Origin: Lingula anatina
Lineage: Eukaryota; Brachiopoda; Lingulata; Lingulida; Lingulidae
Assembly: GCF_001039355.2 (NCBI RefSeq)
Contig: NW_019775516.1
Location: 118,835-182,834 of the forward strand
Direction: 5' to 3'
Length of the DNA stretch: 64,000 nucleotides
Shown here: in pieces, positions 35,219 to 48,700 of the stretch
How positions within the stretch are numbered: position 1 is the first letter of the stretch
Layout of the letters: each line of letters begins with the position of its first letter
Notes under the pieces: generated by a model
Database searches by the model: none
What the model saw: the letters and a program-made list of their open reading frames with translations, nothing else
What the model was told of the DNA's origin: nothing
Position numbers and translations under genes: made by a program

Positions 35219-38200
35219 CTGGTATATTAATTGTCATCCCTCTTCTGCTCTATAAACATGACATTCAGGAGTTAGGCGCATAATTTGAAAGGCCTTAAAA
35301 TGCTTATAAGTCGTTTTTCTGCAGTTTACTTAGTAAAGTTTGATCGACGTGTTGATTCACGCTTCACCAATGCTTACTCAAGTCTAGCTTTTTATTCGTT
35401 TTCTAAGAAGTGTTTATTCAACGCTGCATTGTTTAACACATATCAAATATTCTGTTTTTTTTTAACAGACGCTGTAAAGAGGACTTGCACGCTGCCGTCA
35501 AAATTAAGCCATTTCACCGACCGAGAGGAGGAAAGACGACAGATAACAACCTGGCTAACGGACTCACGGAATACACGCACAGTGATAGTACAGGGTCATG
35601 GCGGCTTGGGGAAGACGGCTATCGCAATCCAAGTCGGCTATGAGCTCCTCCAATCATACGGCGTCCGAGTAGTGAGGGCAAGGTTGCAAAATGTTAAGAC
35701 CACGTTCGACATCTTGTATTCCGTTCTCTCCAGTTTTAATGACGTCACCCTGGACCTTGCTGAAATTGGGTCACGGAACTCCATCCTGGAAGGAATACTT
35801 CGGAATCTGCTTGTGGGTTTCAAGGAAAATAGGCCTACTTTATTAATCCTCGACGGATGTGAAGCGGTTGTAGAAAATGAAGAATGCAGTAAAGGATTTT
35901 GGGGCATCATTGCAATGCTTCAAGAGCAATGTCAAAATGCATTAATTCTCTGCACAACGCAGCGCGATATTCGCCCCCCTCCCTCACTCCCTACAAAAGT
36001 CCTTGTTCTGACTGCACTATTAGAGAGAGACGCAAAGGTTGTCATTAATAAACTATGCCCGAGACTTAAAGACGACCAGGCCCTCCAGATTGCAAAAGCG
36101 TGTGGGTGCATTCCGTCAATTCTCGAGTCGGCGTGTGATTTGCCCATAAACGCAAACATGGAGCCCACTAAATTAGTCGAGATCCTTTCGGTAAATTTAT
36201 CCCAAAAATTCGACGCCTGCTTTGAGCTCGCTTATCAAAGCCTGTCCATTGAAGAAAAGCACTGTCTTCAGTACCTCTCCATTTTCCCGATTGGTTTCAC
36301 GTGTAATGACGCCGAGCCGTTTCTGGCTGATTCGGGCAAAGCGCCTAGCGAGCTCTTGCAGTTTTACCACAGAAGGACATTCATCAGTTTTGATGACAGC
36401 AACGCCGAGCCTTTTTATACCATGCACGGAATTCTGAGATCCTTTATAAAGAAAAAACTAACGGACCAGGAGATGGGGAGTATTGAGAAACACTTTATCC
36501 TTAATCTTAAGACCAAAGTTCAGGAATTAGACACTCTTTGTGAATCCGATGAGCTTAGAAAAGCTAGTGAGCTCTTCAGCACGCAGCGAGAGAATCTCAT
36601 GGAGGCTGTCGCCATATTTTGTAAACCGAGGTTCCAATACAAGCCACTGGTTGCAGAGACCGTTTCCACTCTTGCTCACGTCTTGTATACACTTGCCATC
36701 TATCGGGTGTCCCTGCAGGCATACTACGCCCTACTGTCCTTCAAGACTGAAGCCAGGGCTGTGAAGAATGATAGGGAAGTGGCACTCATCCGCAGGATGC
36801 TTGGGTGTATACATTACAAACTTGCTGAGTACAAAGAAGCCACAGAAAATGTTCTCAAAGCGCTCGAGTGGTATCACCAAGACCAAGGATCTTCCATTAA
36901 TATCCCTCTGTGTTTTCACACCCTAGGGTTAATCCACGGAGAGAGTGGCAATTTGCCCCGCGCCCTCGAGATGTTTCAGAATACACTCCAATGGTGTGAA
37001 GCCCACGGCGATGAAGAAATCAAGATGGTTTGTCTCTTCAGTATCGAGATGGCCAAACTGCTCTGTGCTGCGTCAGATTTCGACAAGGCAGACGAAGAGT
37101 TCACGGCGTCCGTTCAGCAGCACCTTTCCTTGTGTGACGAAAAGGTGGAACACAACCAGAACGGGGTCGGAATAGACTTTAACATCGGCAGAGCGAGACG
37201 GATGTCACGTGATTGTGACACCAGGGGGGCGGTGTTGGAGATGAGGAGGGGCTTTCGTAGAATTTTAGGAGATTATCCATACACGTCTCTAAACTTGATC
37301 GTGTTTGTCGAACTACTGTTTTTGCGACCAGAACATTCAGATTTTCACTCTCTTCTGGATTCTGCGTGTAAAGTGTTTCAAGAAGTATGCGACAACGAGG
37401 ATACCGCCATCATGTTCTTGTTTAAGGCGCTCCATGCTGGCAAAGATGAAGCAATGTCGGACTACAACCACGCACTGGAGATTCTCCGGCAAATTTTGGG
37501 GGACCATCTGCTGACTGTGATTACGCTTCGCAACAAGGCTCAGTTTCTTCAAGGCATAAGGATAATGGACGAATCCTGCGCAGCTTACAGGGAGTCTTTG
37601 TCAATGGTGTCCAGGATCGTCTGCGATCACCCGCTCCACGCGACCGTGCTTCACGAGCTGGGGCTCGTGATGGCCGACTTGGGGCTGAAAGATGATGGCC
37701 TCTGGCACTGCGAGCGAGCATTGGAAATGAGACAAAGAATCCTTGGAGAGGACCACAAGAGCACCATAGAATCTAAGAAGGCCGTCAGAAGTTTAGCTGA
37801 TACATTTGAAGGTAAAAACAAAGATTATCACAGAGTTCTGTTCAAATCTCTAGATTTTCTTTTTGGCGTTTTCTTTTCCAAGTATGAAAACGTCACTTTT
37901 TGGTTATTATGAAACTTAACATGTATTTGCTTCTCATGGATGTCAACAACATAAATATCTGGGTAAAAATTTGAACGAATAAAACGTTTTAGTCGTCCAA
38001 AATATTGGCAACAGTTGTAAGCTTTTTTGTTCTAATTTTGATTTAAAATGTTGTGTGCTGTCTTTTTACACAGGATAGCTTAGTAAAAGGAGCACATTAG
38101 AGAGCCATCATCGTTCCAAGTTCTTATTTCATTCTATGATTAATTTTTATGATAAATTATTCACCTGTGCTTTTTTCCATCTGCACTTGTCTTCCAGAGC

Positions 38201-38235
38201 TAGACCTTTGTGGTGACAGTGAAGACGAGTGGTGA
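34854..38235 (+). CDS. CARD / NB-ARC / TPR STAND protein (NLR-like, Apaf-1-like signalling ATPase)
   Basis: Exons 34854-35172, 35469-37811, 38198-38235; phases give 899 residues. Exon 1 is a whole CARD: LLLNYQVRLQRKWYEL, LLVQKGVLTVQEKDQI, then LQQNEKLLKFIL and YERFLQVLEGH match the six-helix pattern. Exon 2 opens with FTDREEE and holds an NB-ARC ATPase: P-loop GHGGLGKTA (about 149-157), Walker B LLILDG (about 231), a GCIP motif in the ARC region (about 318) and MHGILRSF (about 425) at the MHD position. From about residue 490 the protein is helical, with kinesin-light-chain-type TPRs (ALEMFQNTLQW, ALEMRQRILGEDH). In this family ligand binding by the TPRs opens the ATPase, and the CARDs then oligomerise for caspase or other innate signalling (known for the family, inferred here). 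The CARD is on its own exon, as expected for shuffled death domains. The first donor (G|gttgct) is weak but sits in a CT tract. Confidence 0.88.
35177..35213. repeat. (CT)n microsatellite at the first intron donor of the CARD gene
   Basis: About 18 CT units begin four bases inside intron 1. They make the donor context unusually pyrimidine-rich. Confidence 0.9.
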
Positions 38236-38506
38236 GACGCGGGTCCTACAGGACCAGCTGACGTCTGAGACGCGGGTCCTACAGGACCAGCTGACGTCTG
38301 AGACGCGGGTCCTGCAGGAGCAGCTGACATCTGAGACGCGGGTCCTACAGGAGCAGCTGACGTCTGAGACGCGGGTCCTGCAGGAGCAGCTGACGTCTGA
38401 GACGCGGGTCCTACAGGAGCAGCTGACGTCTGAGACGCGGGTCCTACAGGACCAGCTGACATCTGAGACGCGGGTCCTACAGGACCAGCTGACATCTGAA
38501 ACGCGT
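38234..38506 (+). repeat. 33-bp minisatellite, eight units, abutting the CARD gene stop codon
   Basis: Eight tandem 33-bp units start at 38234, 38267, 38300, 38333, 38366, 38399, 38432 and 38465, with a partial ninth. Units differ by a few substitutions (GGACCAG/GGAGCAG, GACGTCT/GACATCT). The first unit overlaps the TGA of the CARD gene. Because 33 is divisible by three, a frame that is open in one unit stays open throughout. One + frame reads ETRVLQDQLTS repeats; the CARD-gene frame meets TGA in every unit; a - frame reads GPASQTSA-type repeats. Confidence 0.95.
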
Positions 38507-38519
38507 TCAAGTTGTATTT

Positions 38520-40390
38520 AGACTTATTTTAATGGCTAATGATTGAATAGAACATGTTGATGCACACTTCAGATTAGTTGAAGCTTTTAAGAGAATGACA
38601 ATAACATTGCCAGTCTGTGTGGCCTGGCTACAGTCCACAGAAAACCTGAAACTTCCTTCATTATTGTTTGTACGTATACGTACTGTTTGTATTAAGGCTG
38701 AAGGTTTTTAAAGTATGGTAATTTGGACAACGGCAGTCCTTGTGAACCAGAACACAAATTTTTGGTCCAAAGGAAACTTTAAACTTCAATCAATGTTTGT
38801 ACTTTTGTATCAATACTTCACTTCAACACTTTAATGAACAATGAGGACATTTACAAGACGGAGTAGGCGGACGAGACTGGTCGGGACTAAAACCGTGAGT
38901 ACCACCAACGCCAAGGCTGGTGGTGTATTCTAATAAAAACATTACCCAAACGCATGTGTGAGATGAAGAGGAATTCTATGTTATGGATAAAAATCCATTC
39001 AATATTTGTTAACCTGCTTTATACTAGTAGAGTGTTAGTTTATTAATGAGTGTCCTTAGAGTGTCGTTATATCTAGATAACATGTAAATAAAGCTGACGT
39101 AAGGGCATTGGCAGATGTTTTCTTGTGTAATATTGCCTTGTCATTAATATTCAATTGTGACAGTAAAGTTTCTGGCAGCTTTGAATTGAACATTCGTTAC
39201 GGGAATACTTCATGCGAAACATCGAGAGGTGAGTACGATTATCAAAATTGGGATATATTATAGGATTTATACAAAACATCATAAATATGACTAGGAGTAG
39301 TTATGCCGGTTGTAAAAATACAAGAACAAAATAAATACATTGTGAAAAAAACTTAATAAGAAAATCTCTCTCTCTAAAGCCCGGTCAATTTTATCAGAAA
39401 CCCAAGGAAAATATTTTAAAATCTGCATTTTCGGCGCAATTTATAGACACAAAATGTTCCATGAACTGATTTCGATAACATTTTACAGTTGTTAGTTTTT
39501 CCTTGATTTTAATCGAATTAATCTCGACTCTTATATCCATATCTTATATGAAATACTGTATCTAAACGGATTCACCTCATAATTTGCTTTTTTTATGGTC
39601 AGCATCGCAATTTATAATCTTTTCTCGCCGTGATTAGATCCGATCTCATCATGCCCTTCCTTCACATCAAGTTTAACAGATAAAACCAAGGAATACCTCG
39701 GTCTTTTGATAGTTAGCAATAAGAAAACGTACTGTTTTTTAAATATAAAATTTAGAGTACACGAAGAACTTGATCCTGTAAAAAAATCTTCACTCCTAAT
39801 ATTATATAATGAGACGTTAAGAACCGTCTTCAATCAATATAATGAAGTGGACAGGCTTACATACCCCCTCCCCCTAATATATACTAAAACACGTATCATT
39901 ACCATCTTTTATTTGAACCTTATCTGCAATAGCACTTATTCAACTTGGGTCGCTTCGTGGTTTACAACTCGTGACTGTTCCCCACATCTATTGCCAGCCT
40001 TTCTAATTTTTTCAGCACATTTCATGTCCATATTCCAGGGCATTGACCAGACACTTGTATACAAAACGATTTCTTCACAATATTTAATATTTTTTTGTCT
40101 GTAACAGTTNAAATCTATCTGCAATAGCACTTATTCAACTTGGGTCGCTTCGTGGTTTACAACTCCTAACTCTTCCCCACATCTATTGCCAGCCTTTCTA
40201 ATTTTTTCAGCACATTTCATGTCCATATTCCAGGGCATTGACCAGACACTTGTATACAAAACGATTTCTTCACAATATTTAATATTTTTTTGTCTGTAAC
40301 AGTTTTTAGCAGAAGTAAAGAGTTTTCATAAGAAGTAAACGTGTCTATCTGCACTGTATTTTTTATATCTCATTCTGACTATATTTTAGA
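38520..40390. other. Convergent intergenic region
   Basis: Holds the probable 3'UTR end of the CARD gene (AATAAA at 38932-38937 and 39087-39092) and an unannotated AT-rich gap. On the right is a near-perfect 189-bp duplication with an undetermined base. The - strand AATAAA at 40401-40396 fits the end of HSPA14. Confidence 0.5.
39921..40304. repeat. Direct duplication of 189 bp around an undetermined base
   Basis: 39921-40109 and 40116-40304 are the same length and differ at about three positions (GTGACTG against CTAACTC). They are separated only by N and five bases. This is what a joined assembly gap with overlapping contig ends or alleles looks like, so the second copy may not exist in the genome. 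Confidence 0.85.
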
Positions 40391-40440
40391 AGAAATTTAT
40401 TGTTAAGCTGTAGTATCTTTCAATATTGAAGGAAAGTTCA

Positions 40441-42713
40441 TCACTGTGCTTCTATTAGAACATCCTCTAGTTTTCCCGACGTCTTCTCTGTACACGTCAC
40501 ATGGAGCGAACCTTCCCTGAAAATATACAGAAACTTCTACATAGCCAGACGCAAAATACTTTCATCAAAAAGTTGCCAGCAGCAAAATACTGAAAAAATT
40601 CAAATCTGATACTTCAGCCTCTAAAGAATGTATCGGAATAATACTAAAATATTTGCTAAAATTCATGCTAATTTCACTGATTTCAAATTTAAATCCACAT
40701 ATTAAATATGGTAACATCAAACTGAAATTCACATTCCAAATATAGTGATATTCTTATTAAAATCAAATTCATGCCAGATTACTTATATTCCAATATCTGA
40801 ATTCATATGCCTATTGCAACATTTTTTAAAATTCTGATTTACAAGTCAAATAGACTGACATACATGCATTGATCTCTGGTTGTTAAAGTTTTGCTGGGCA
40901 TGGGACCAATTTCAAGTTTTTATATATTTTATTTATGGGGTCATTTAGAATGAATAAGGTCACAACACCTATTGTGCACTACCTCCAGAGGGACACTCGC
41001 TGAATACAATCAGATTATGAGACTAACACACCTCCTTCTGGTATTGAGTAGGATACAGAAAAGCTGGTGGTTATACAAGTTAGTGTTTTGGAAACAAGAA
41101 GCATGTTAATGTGGAGTTAGTGCACACTGCCCCTATGATATTGTGTATGTACCCAGGCCCTCACCTCCTGATGTGGAAGACAGCTGTTATCTGACCATTC
41201 TCAGGCACCTCCTGCATTACCACCTAGAAACAAAGAGACAGAGAGACAATGATTATATTATACCCACAGACGTGTTTGTGTGTGTGTGTGTGAGAGAGAG
41301 GGGGGAAGGAGTTGGACATTACTGTTATCCACCATTTTGATTATCACTTAATTTGTTTTAAGTCTTCATTTAGGAAGGACATTTAAGTGTCTGAAATTGA
41401 GTAATTATCTATCAACCTAAATCCAGTGTTTGCTACTCATTACAATATATTAGGTTCTTGAATCTGAGCAGTAAAATATTACACTATCACAATATGTGTG
41501 TTTGCTTGTGTGTATGTGTGAGCATGCACGTATGCTAGTGTGAGTGAATCTCTATAAACACACACACAACATCATGTTCTCACAATTTTACTGTAATGAT
41601 CAGGAGAAAATATTAATTTCAACTGGAATTGTTCATGGTAATGAATTCATACTTATGTTTTCCTTTGAACAATTTCAGAATTTCACGAAAATTAAATCTA
41701 AAATGAAATAATTAGATCCCCAGTCTAACATTAGCAAATAACACAACATAAAAGAAAATAAATATAAGTCAATATCTTTTATTCAAATGCAGAATCTTCT
41801 TTCCAACAGAGCAAAAGTACTCACCCTGCCTAGCAATACTCTATCGTTTATACTGTCATCTGCTTCAAAGATTTCCACACAAAATGTCGTCTGCTCTTGA
41901 GAGAGGTCAAATACGTGTTGTCGCCTCACTGGGATAGGAGTGAAGGCTGGAAATAGCACCTGAAGCTTGTCTTGGTCACTGTTGCTAGGCAACACCTATC
42001 AACATAAGCCAGGAAGAAATATCTTGAAATAATGGAAATTAAGTGGATGATACAGAACTTCATAGGTTATTTCTTTCTATTTTTTTTTTTTTTTTTTGTT
42101 ACAATTAAATGATTGTTAGTATTGTGGTATGATGATTTAGTTTCCAAATATCAGCATTTTTTTAATCTACATTTGCCCTCAAAAGAAACTAAATTCTAGT
42201 TTTTTCATTTCTGAATTGGACATATCACTGATATATTATCTTGAAATAATGTGGATGCTACTTTAAACACAACTGCAAAAACAGTCTTTAAAATTGACAT
42301 CTGATCAACATGTACCTTGATGAGAATCTGTTTAGACAGACATTCCACTTCATTTTCCTGTTCATGTAATTTTGATTCTTCCTCATTCCCAGTTAATATG
42401 GCTGCCTGGAAAAGAAGCATGTACATGCAATAGGATCTGGTATAGACTTTAGACACTTTCTTCTGTTAAAACTTCAGTTGAACAAATATTATGAACAGTT
42501 TTTAATTAATCTGAAATTTATCTAAAATAAATAACATAGAAAGAGACAAACACAGAGACCATAAACTTTGAAGTAGTCAACAGTATTAATATTTACATAC
42601 ACTGTCTTACACTCACAGAGAACACACACAAAACAATCTCTCTTTTCTCTCTCTCAACCACACACACACACACACACATGCTCAGATGCACACACAGCTG
42701 CATGCACCTTCTC

Positions 42714-42774
<61 letters not shown>

Positions 42775-45700
42775 TTCACACACACACACAACTAAAAGTT
42801 CATCCACCTGTTTGGCAGCCCCCAGTGCCACCACTTCATCAGGCACTATACTGTTTAGAAACTCAGCCTCGTTAAAGTAATCTTTTAAGGAACGTTGTAG
42901 CGCAGGAATCTTGGTGGTTCCTCCGCACACGATGACCTAAATTATAGACAAGCATGGCTTATTAAGCACTGCCTCCATGTTTCAAAATAGTAACTTATTT
43001 GTTAGATACTTAGAAATCCAGTCTTTTAAATTCATGATTTTACCTATTATAAGGTTATTTGATTTATAATTATAATTTTTCAAATACCAGTAAATTTCTA
43101 AGGCAAATTGAAAATTGAATGGAATGAGCTGTTAGAATTAGCATTATTATTATCATTATAATAACAGTCCAGGGGTAAAAATCAATAAGAAAATTATTTT
43201 TAATTTAACTCTTTAAAAATCTTAAAATCCTTAGCTGAACACCACTGTAAAAGACTACTGTACTTTCTTTAGATGCTAGCAATTCATGTAAGTAATAAGG
43301 CAAGAAATAACCTCACTTTGTGTATGTTCTCTTTGGTGAGTTGGGCCTCTGTCAGTACCTGCTCTACTGGCTGCAGACATTGCTGGAGAAGACTAGACAC
43401 AAGACTTTCAAACCTCGCTCTGGAAGCAGACATGACTTGAAAGATTTCAACATTTCAGAGGATTTTTCCATATTTTTTTTTACCTGCATTTTTATCAACA
43501 TATCCTTGGTTATATTGAATAACACCTGTAGGAATTTTTTTTCAAGTGCTTTCAAAAGGCTTTAAACATTTCTCCATTTGTATCTCTGGCATAAAAATTG
43601 GTCAATGCACCTTTATCAAAACACTGGACTGAAATTCAATGACCTCTTATATTCCCTTTCATTTACATTCCGTCCGAGGTCTCATTTTTTCTACATTTCT
43701 TAGCAACTCTTCAAGCCTCCCCCCCCCACCTCTCATCTCCTAATATATTTCTTTTCCAACGACATAACTTTTCTGAAGAAATCACATTCAAATACCTCCT
43801 CCATTCTCAAACTTTTCTATAACAAAACTGTAATTTAAATATCAAGCCTCTCATCTTATATCACCCAATCCCTTCCCATGATACATCTTCCAATCAAATA
43901 CCTTGGTTCTCACCTGGAGACACTTGACTGAAAATCAATCCCTTCATGAAGAGACTCCACGGAGCACTGTGCTGTCGGCATGGTCGACAAAACGTGTTTA
44001 CAGTTCTCCGCGGCGTTCTTTAACTTGGCTACAGCACGCTTGTTTTCATGCACATCTGACTTCCACTGTCTGTAAGATGAAAAAAAAAAAACAATTATTT
44101 CAAATGAATTCTGAATTACATTGAGTGATATTGACTTTGTGTGTTAAAATATTTTGTCTGGATAAAGAAAAACCTTGAATTATTTCCATCAGTTACAAGA
44201 CTCTGGAGTGCAGACCTCCGCCAAGAAAAAAAGGCAATGCCATGCAATTACTGAAATGGATAACAGAAAATCACATTCCTTTTTATAATATTATATTAGA
44301 TTCAGTTGAAATTTTAATCATTTCTTTGTAGTTAAAATTCAGATATTTTGGTTCACCAGATGCATCTTGTGGGCAATTAATGCATATCTGGATTGAATGT
44401 GTGCTATTAAATATTATAAGAAAAACACTGAAATGAAGTACATAAAATTGAAAAATATCACTTGTAACTGAAATATTGTAGTACTAGTTTCCTATTGTTG
44501 CTTATTTCTGCTGCAATTTTTAAGTAGCAATGACAAGGAGACATCTTTTGAGCTGGAAGAAGTTGCTGAGAGGATGTGATGAAGTTGTGGTTTAACTAGA
44601 AAGTCCATGACAGTGGTGTTAATCTGACAGTTTATGTGACATGTCCCTTTGTCAACAGAGACAGTGAGTTTCTGTCAACAAAGAACCACTTAGTGATTGA
44701 GGAATGACATAATCACCAACTGACCACGCATTATTTATTACAATTAAGGTCTTGAGCATGGTGAAATCTCCAAATATTTGTAAGACCATCATTGACTGTG
44801 TTGTGTACATATCATGGTGAATACCCACAAAGTTTGAATGAAAAAAGAATAATAAAAATGATAGAATTTTCCAAAAAATAATATTTTATGGGTGACACCT
44901 GAAAAGGATGTTTTTCAAGTAAATATAAAAAGTGCGACTTCATAAGGGAAATGGAACTGAGATCTTTGAAAAAATGAAATATTGGAATTTCTGGAGTATG
45001 CAAGTTGTGAGTGACTACCATATATCCAGCAAGGTGATAACTCATTGCAGCCTGCTATAGGATCAGACTGTAAATTGTGTACACCTTCAACAGACCATGC
45101 TATGTTACTAGAAATAACTAAAACTAGACAGCAAAGCTGGCAAATATACAGAAGCTTAACAGAAAAAAGCCAATAAGCAATAACTAATGTAAAGAAAAAA
45201 TCCTAACATGCTAATTTTTTGAGGGGAACTTTTTTGCAAACAAAGCCATTTAGTAAATTTAAAATTAAACAAAAACTTGGTTTAGCAGAAATAGGGTGAG
45301 CCAAAGATATGCTAGGAGGCAATGACACAGACATCCACATTGATCAAAATATAAATAAACATATGCAGTGTCTGTACATAAAACTCCTATCAGCCCCATG
45401 CACATCAACTTGTCTCTGTCCCGCCCCGCCTCTTATCTTCAAGTAATCCTTCTGTTTAGACAACTATGATATCTTGTCAACAGATTCTTTGTTGCAGACA
45501 GTGGAATTCAGTGACAAAGTAGACCACCTAGTCAACGCAGACAAAATGACCGTCTCTGCAATCAGATGCTCTCTTTTCTTGGGGATTGTTTTTGGTGCTT
45601 TTGTCACAGGACAAATCCATCCAGACACTGTTACTGAGCCAACAGGAAACCAGTGCACTCTTTCTTTCACAATACCCGAGGAGAGTTTTGGTGCCTCCTG

Positions 45701-48700
45701 CGACAAATATGATGACCAAATTGCCCTCCTTTCCTCCCAACTGAAGAGCGCCACGGAAGAGTATCAGACGCAACTGAACCTGGAGTCCGACAAGAGGAGA
45801 GATCTGGAGACCCTGCTGCAGACGGAAATGAGCAAACGGCAGGCGCTGGAGAACAAGACGCTCATTCTGGAACAGAGGCTGCAACAGGAAGTTCTAAATC
45901 GGCTGACGTTGGAGAACCAGCAGCTGACAGACTCCAATACGGTCAGATCAGAGCTGACTCAGCTACAGACGCAGCTGTCTAACTTCATCTGTGAGTACAG
46001 TACTGTTATGACTGCCATTTTTTATGATCATTCTGCTCAACTTTATATTTTCTTCTTTGATGCAATGTAACATATAACTATAAAATGAACGAATTAAAAT
46101 TTAATCATAATGAATACATATGAATTATATGAAAACAAAGCATTGATACAGGTACAAGAAATAAGCCAAAAAGATCATTACTTAAATAAATATTTTATGA
46201 CAAACTTATGTCAGAATCAGAAAGAAATTTTGTAACTGATACTTTAAACTATTGTCAAGGCGTACAAATGAAAACAAAAATGCCTTTTTTTTAAAAACAA
46301 ATTTCTTAATATCTGACTGTAAAGTGTGACCTGAAAAATGACACCTCATGAAATGAGGCACCATTCAGATCTACAGATCTTCACGTCTTTTAGCATCACA
46401 ATCAAAATGGACGCTGATGTTCAAGGCCGTCAAAGGTGCAGGTGGCGACCTCTATAATCTGTGGAATTCCAACCAAGTACTGAATGAGGGTAACACTCTA
46501 GCTCAGTCATTGGAGCCAACCTTACTGGAGCATTACAAGACGTCTGTTGTCAATGACTGGGCCAAAAATAACATCAAATATGTACGCATTTTTTTCTTTT
46601 TTTTTTCCAAAAAGTATAAAAAGTACCAACATGGGCATGAATGTTATTTTTAAAAATTGGATATTATTTTCAAATGGATTTTGCAACACTATTACATACA
46701 GACTCTTTTAATATTGCTCTATGGGTACGAAATTGCATTTTTTTATTTAAAATCCTAAAGTGATCCCCATAAGCTACTGATGTCAGTGTGTCCATTTTCT
46801 AAAGTTAACTAGTGCTTTTATTTAATTAATTAATTTTAAGTCAAAACAGAAAGAAATATGAAAATTCAAAATGGTGATAATCTCCATTTTGCCTCTACAA
46901 ATGCTTTCACATCAAATATGTCAACAAGATCATAAACAAGTGATGGGACTAAAAATAATCTGTAACATAATATGAAACAAATTTGTACACTGAATCTCAT
47001 CTCTTTATCACAGGTAAAACTTGCTCTCTACCAGGGTGGCATTGAGCGTCTCACCCTGATTTTTAATGCCGTTGGAAGTGACAAGATGAACTGGTTTGCC
47101 AAAGACCGACTGATTTCTTCTCCTTATGTTGACATCTATACCTCCTCCGTTAACTTCTTTAGCATCAGGGGAACTCCCAGCAGGTAGGGAGACCACTTCA
47201 GACATAATTCTATATATATTTTTTTTATATGAAGAGTGTTACCACAGATAAAATAACAGATCACCAACACTGACATGCAAGTTCAAATGAAAATGTCAGC
47301 TTAAAGGGATAATAACTCTTCATATGAGATCTTTATTTCACAAAACATTGTGAATAACTCATAGAAATATAATATATTCTGTTTTACCACAAAAACGGCA
47401 GTTATAGCTATTATTCTGATATCTGAGCTTGTCTTTAGACCACGTGACCTCCACTGATGGCTATACTCTGTTAAAATCTCTTAAGAGATTTTAACAAAAA
47501 ACCAAACTTTTTAGAAAAAAAAAACAGGGACTAACTTTGAATGTAAAAATGGATTAATTAACCATTGGTAAGTATGGGAAAATTGTTGTTTTCTCCAGGA
47601 AAATTCTTTTTTTGGCCGAAACGAAGAGTTATTATCCCTTTAATAGATAAACAGCCTTCCAAGTCTAAAAAAAATGTCCAATCAGCAGCTGAATTTGAAG
47701 ACTTTCAAGTCTTTGCTGTTAGCTGACGAATATTATAATTCTTTCAAGTATTCAAAATTAAAATCAGAATAATTTTGAATGTTTGCAGTGTAACAAAATT
47801 TAGTGTACGTGAAGTTGAATCAAAATCTAAATCTTGACTATGATATTTTTTCAGCGTCAGTGGTCAATATGGCCGCTACTTCTACATCAGTCAGTCTCAT
47901 AACGGCTGTCCCAAGGATTACGGCTGGCTGGCTGTACCTAACAATGCTTTTGTTTGTGCCTACGAGAAGTATCCTGCATATCCAGTCTTCCTGTACGCTC
48001 CTGGACACACAGCCATTAACTGGGCCAAAGGTCAGAGGTCACCAATGATAGTATCAAAAATTATACTGATAATTATTATTAATAATTAACTGAACCAATA
48101 CCCTTGGGGCATTCATGTTGATGAAATCAAAAAGAGTGAAATCTTAGCTGCTTTATAAAAATTCTGTTCTAACTTAAAAGTAAATGCCTCTTTCTCTCCG
48201 CTTCTCATCACCAAAATGTTACTAAATTCAATATATAAGAACCACTGTTTCACAGAAAGTATACTGAACCATTATAGTTATCCCTCCCCTCCACAAGTAG
48301 CAGGTCTTGGCAAATTCCAAGCTTCAGCAATTAGAAGATTAAGGGTATATGGAAAAACAATGCAGTTATAAATATTCAAACGTTATCCTGATATTATCAA
48401 TATCTGTATTGTAGGAAAACATGGAGAGGCTGATGTGCTGGCCATTTTCATGGCAACAGAGTAAAAACCAGAGAGGGAATGATGCCGTTCTTCAGAGAAA
48501 ATTGTGCACCCAAGGAAAGAAAGAGAACAATGGATCCAATGAAATTAAGAACAACTCTTTGTATGAGATTCATATTTCACAATAAATACACTGTAAGCAA
48601 CTCATTGGACCATGATACCTCCAAAGATGGCTATACGCTAACCGATCTTTAAAAAAGAAAAAAAAAATGTACTAAATTTGAATGTCTGAACAGATTTATT

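Noticed and set aside
38234-38506. CRISPR-like array
   Set aside because: Direct tandem units with no spacers in an animal genome; a minisatellite.
38157-38510. Minus-strand 117-codon collagen-like GPASQTSA repeat
   Set aside because: Produced by the 33-bp minisatellite, whose length keeps most frames open; no start context, no splice sites, no signal peptide.
42593-42930. Several alternating-residue open frames (Val-Cys, Arg-Glu, Ser-Leu)
   Set aside because: Microsatellite translation; only the part at 42808-42936 is real, as HSPA14 exon 10.
45474-45545. N-terminal extension of nested gene 1 starting at 45474
   Set aside because: The extension is charged and precedes a good signal peptide; the ATG at 45546 gives a normal secreted protein.
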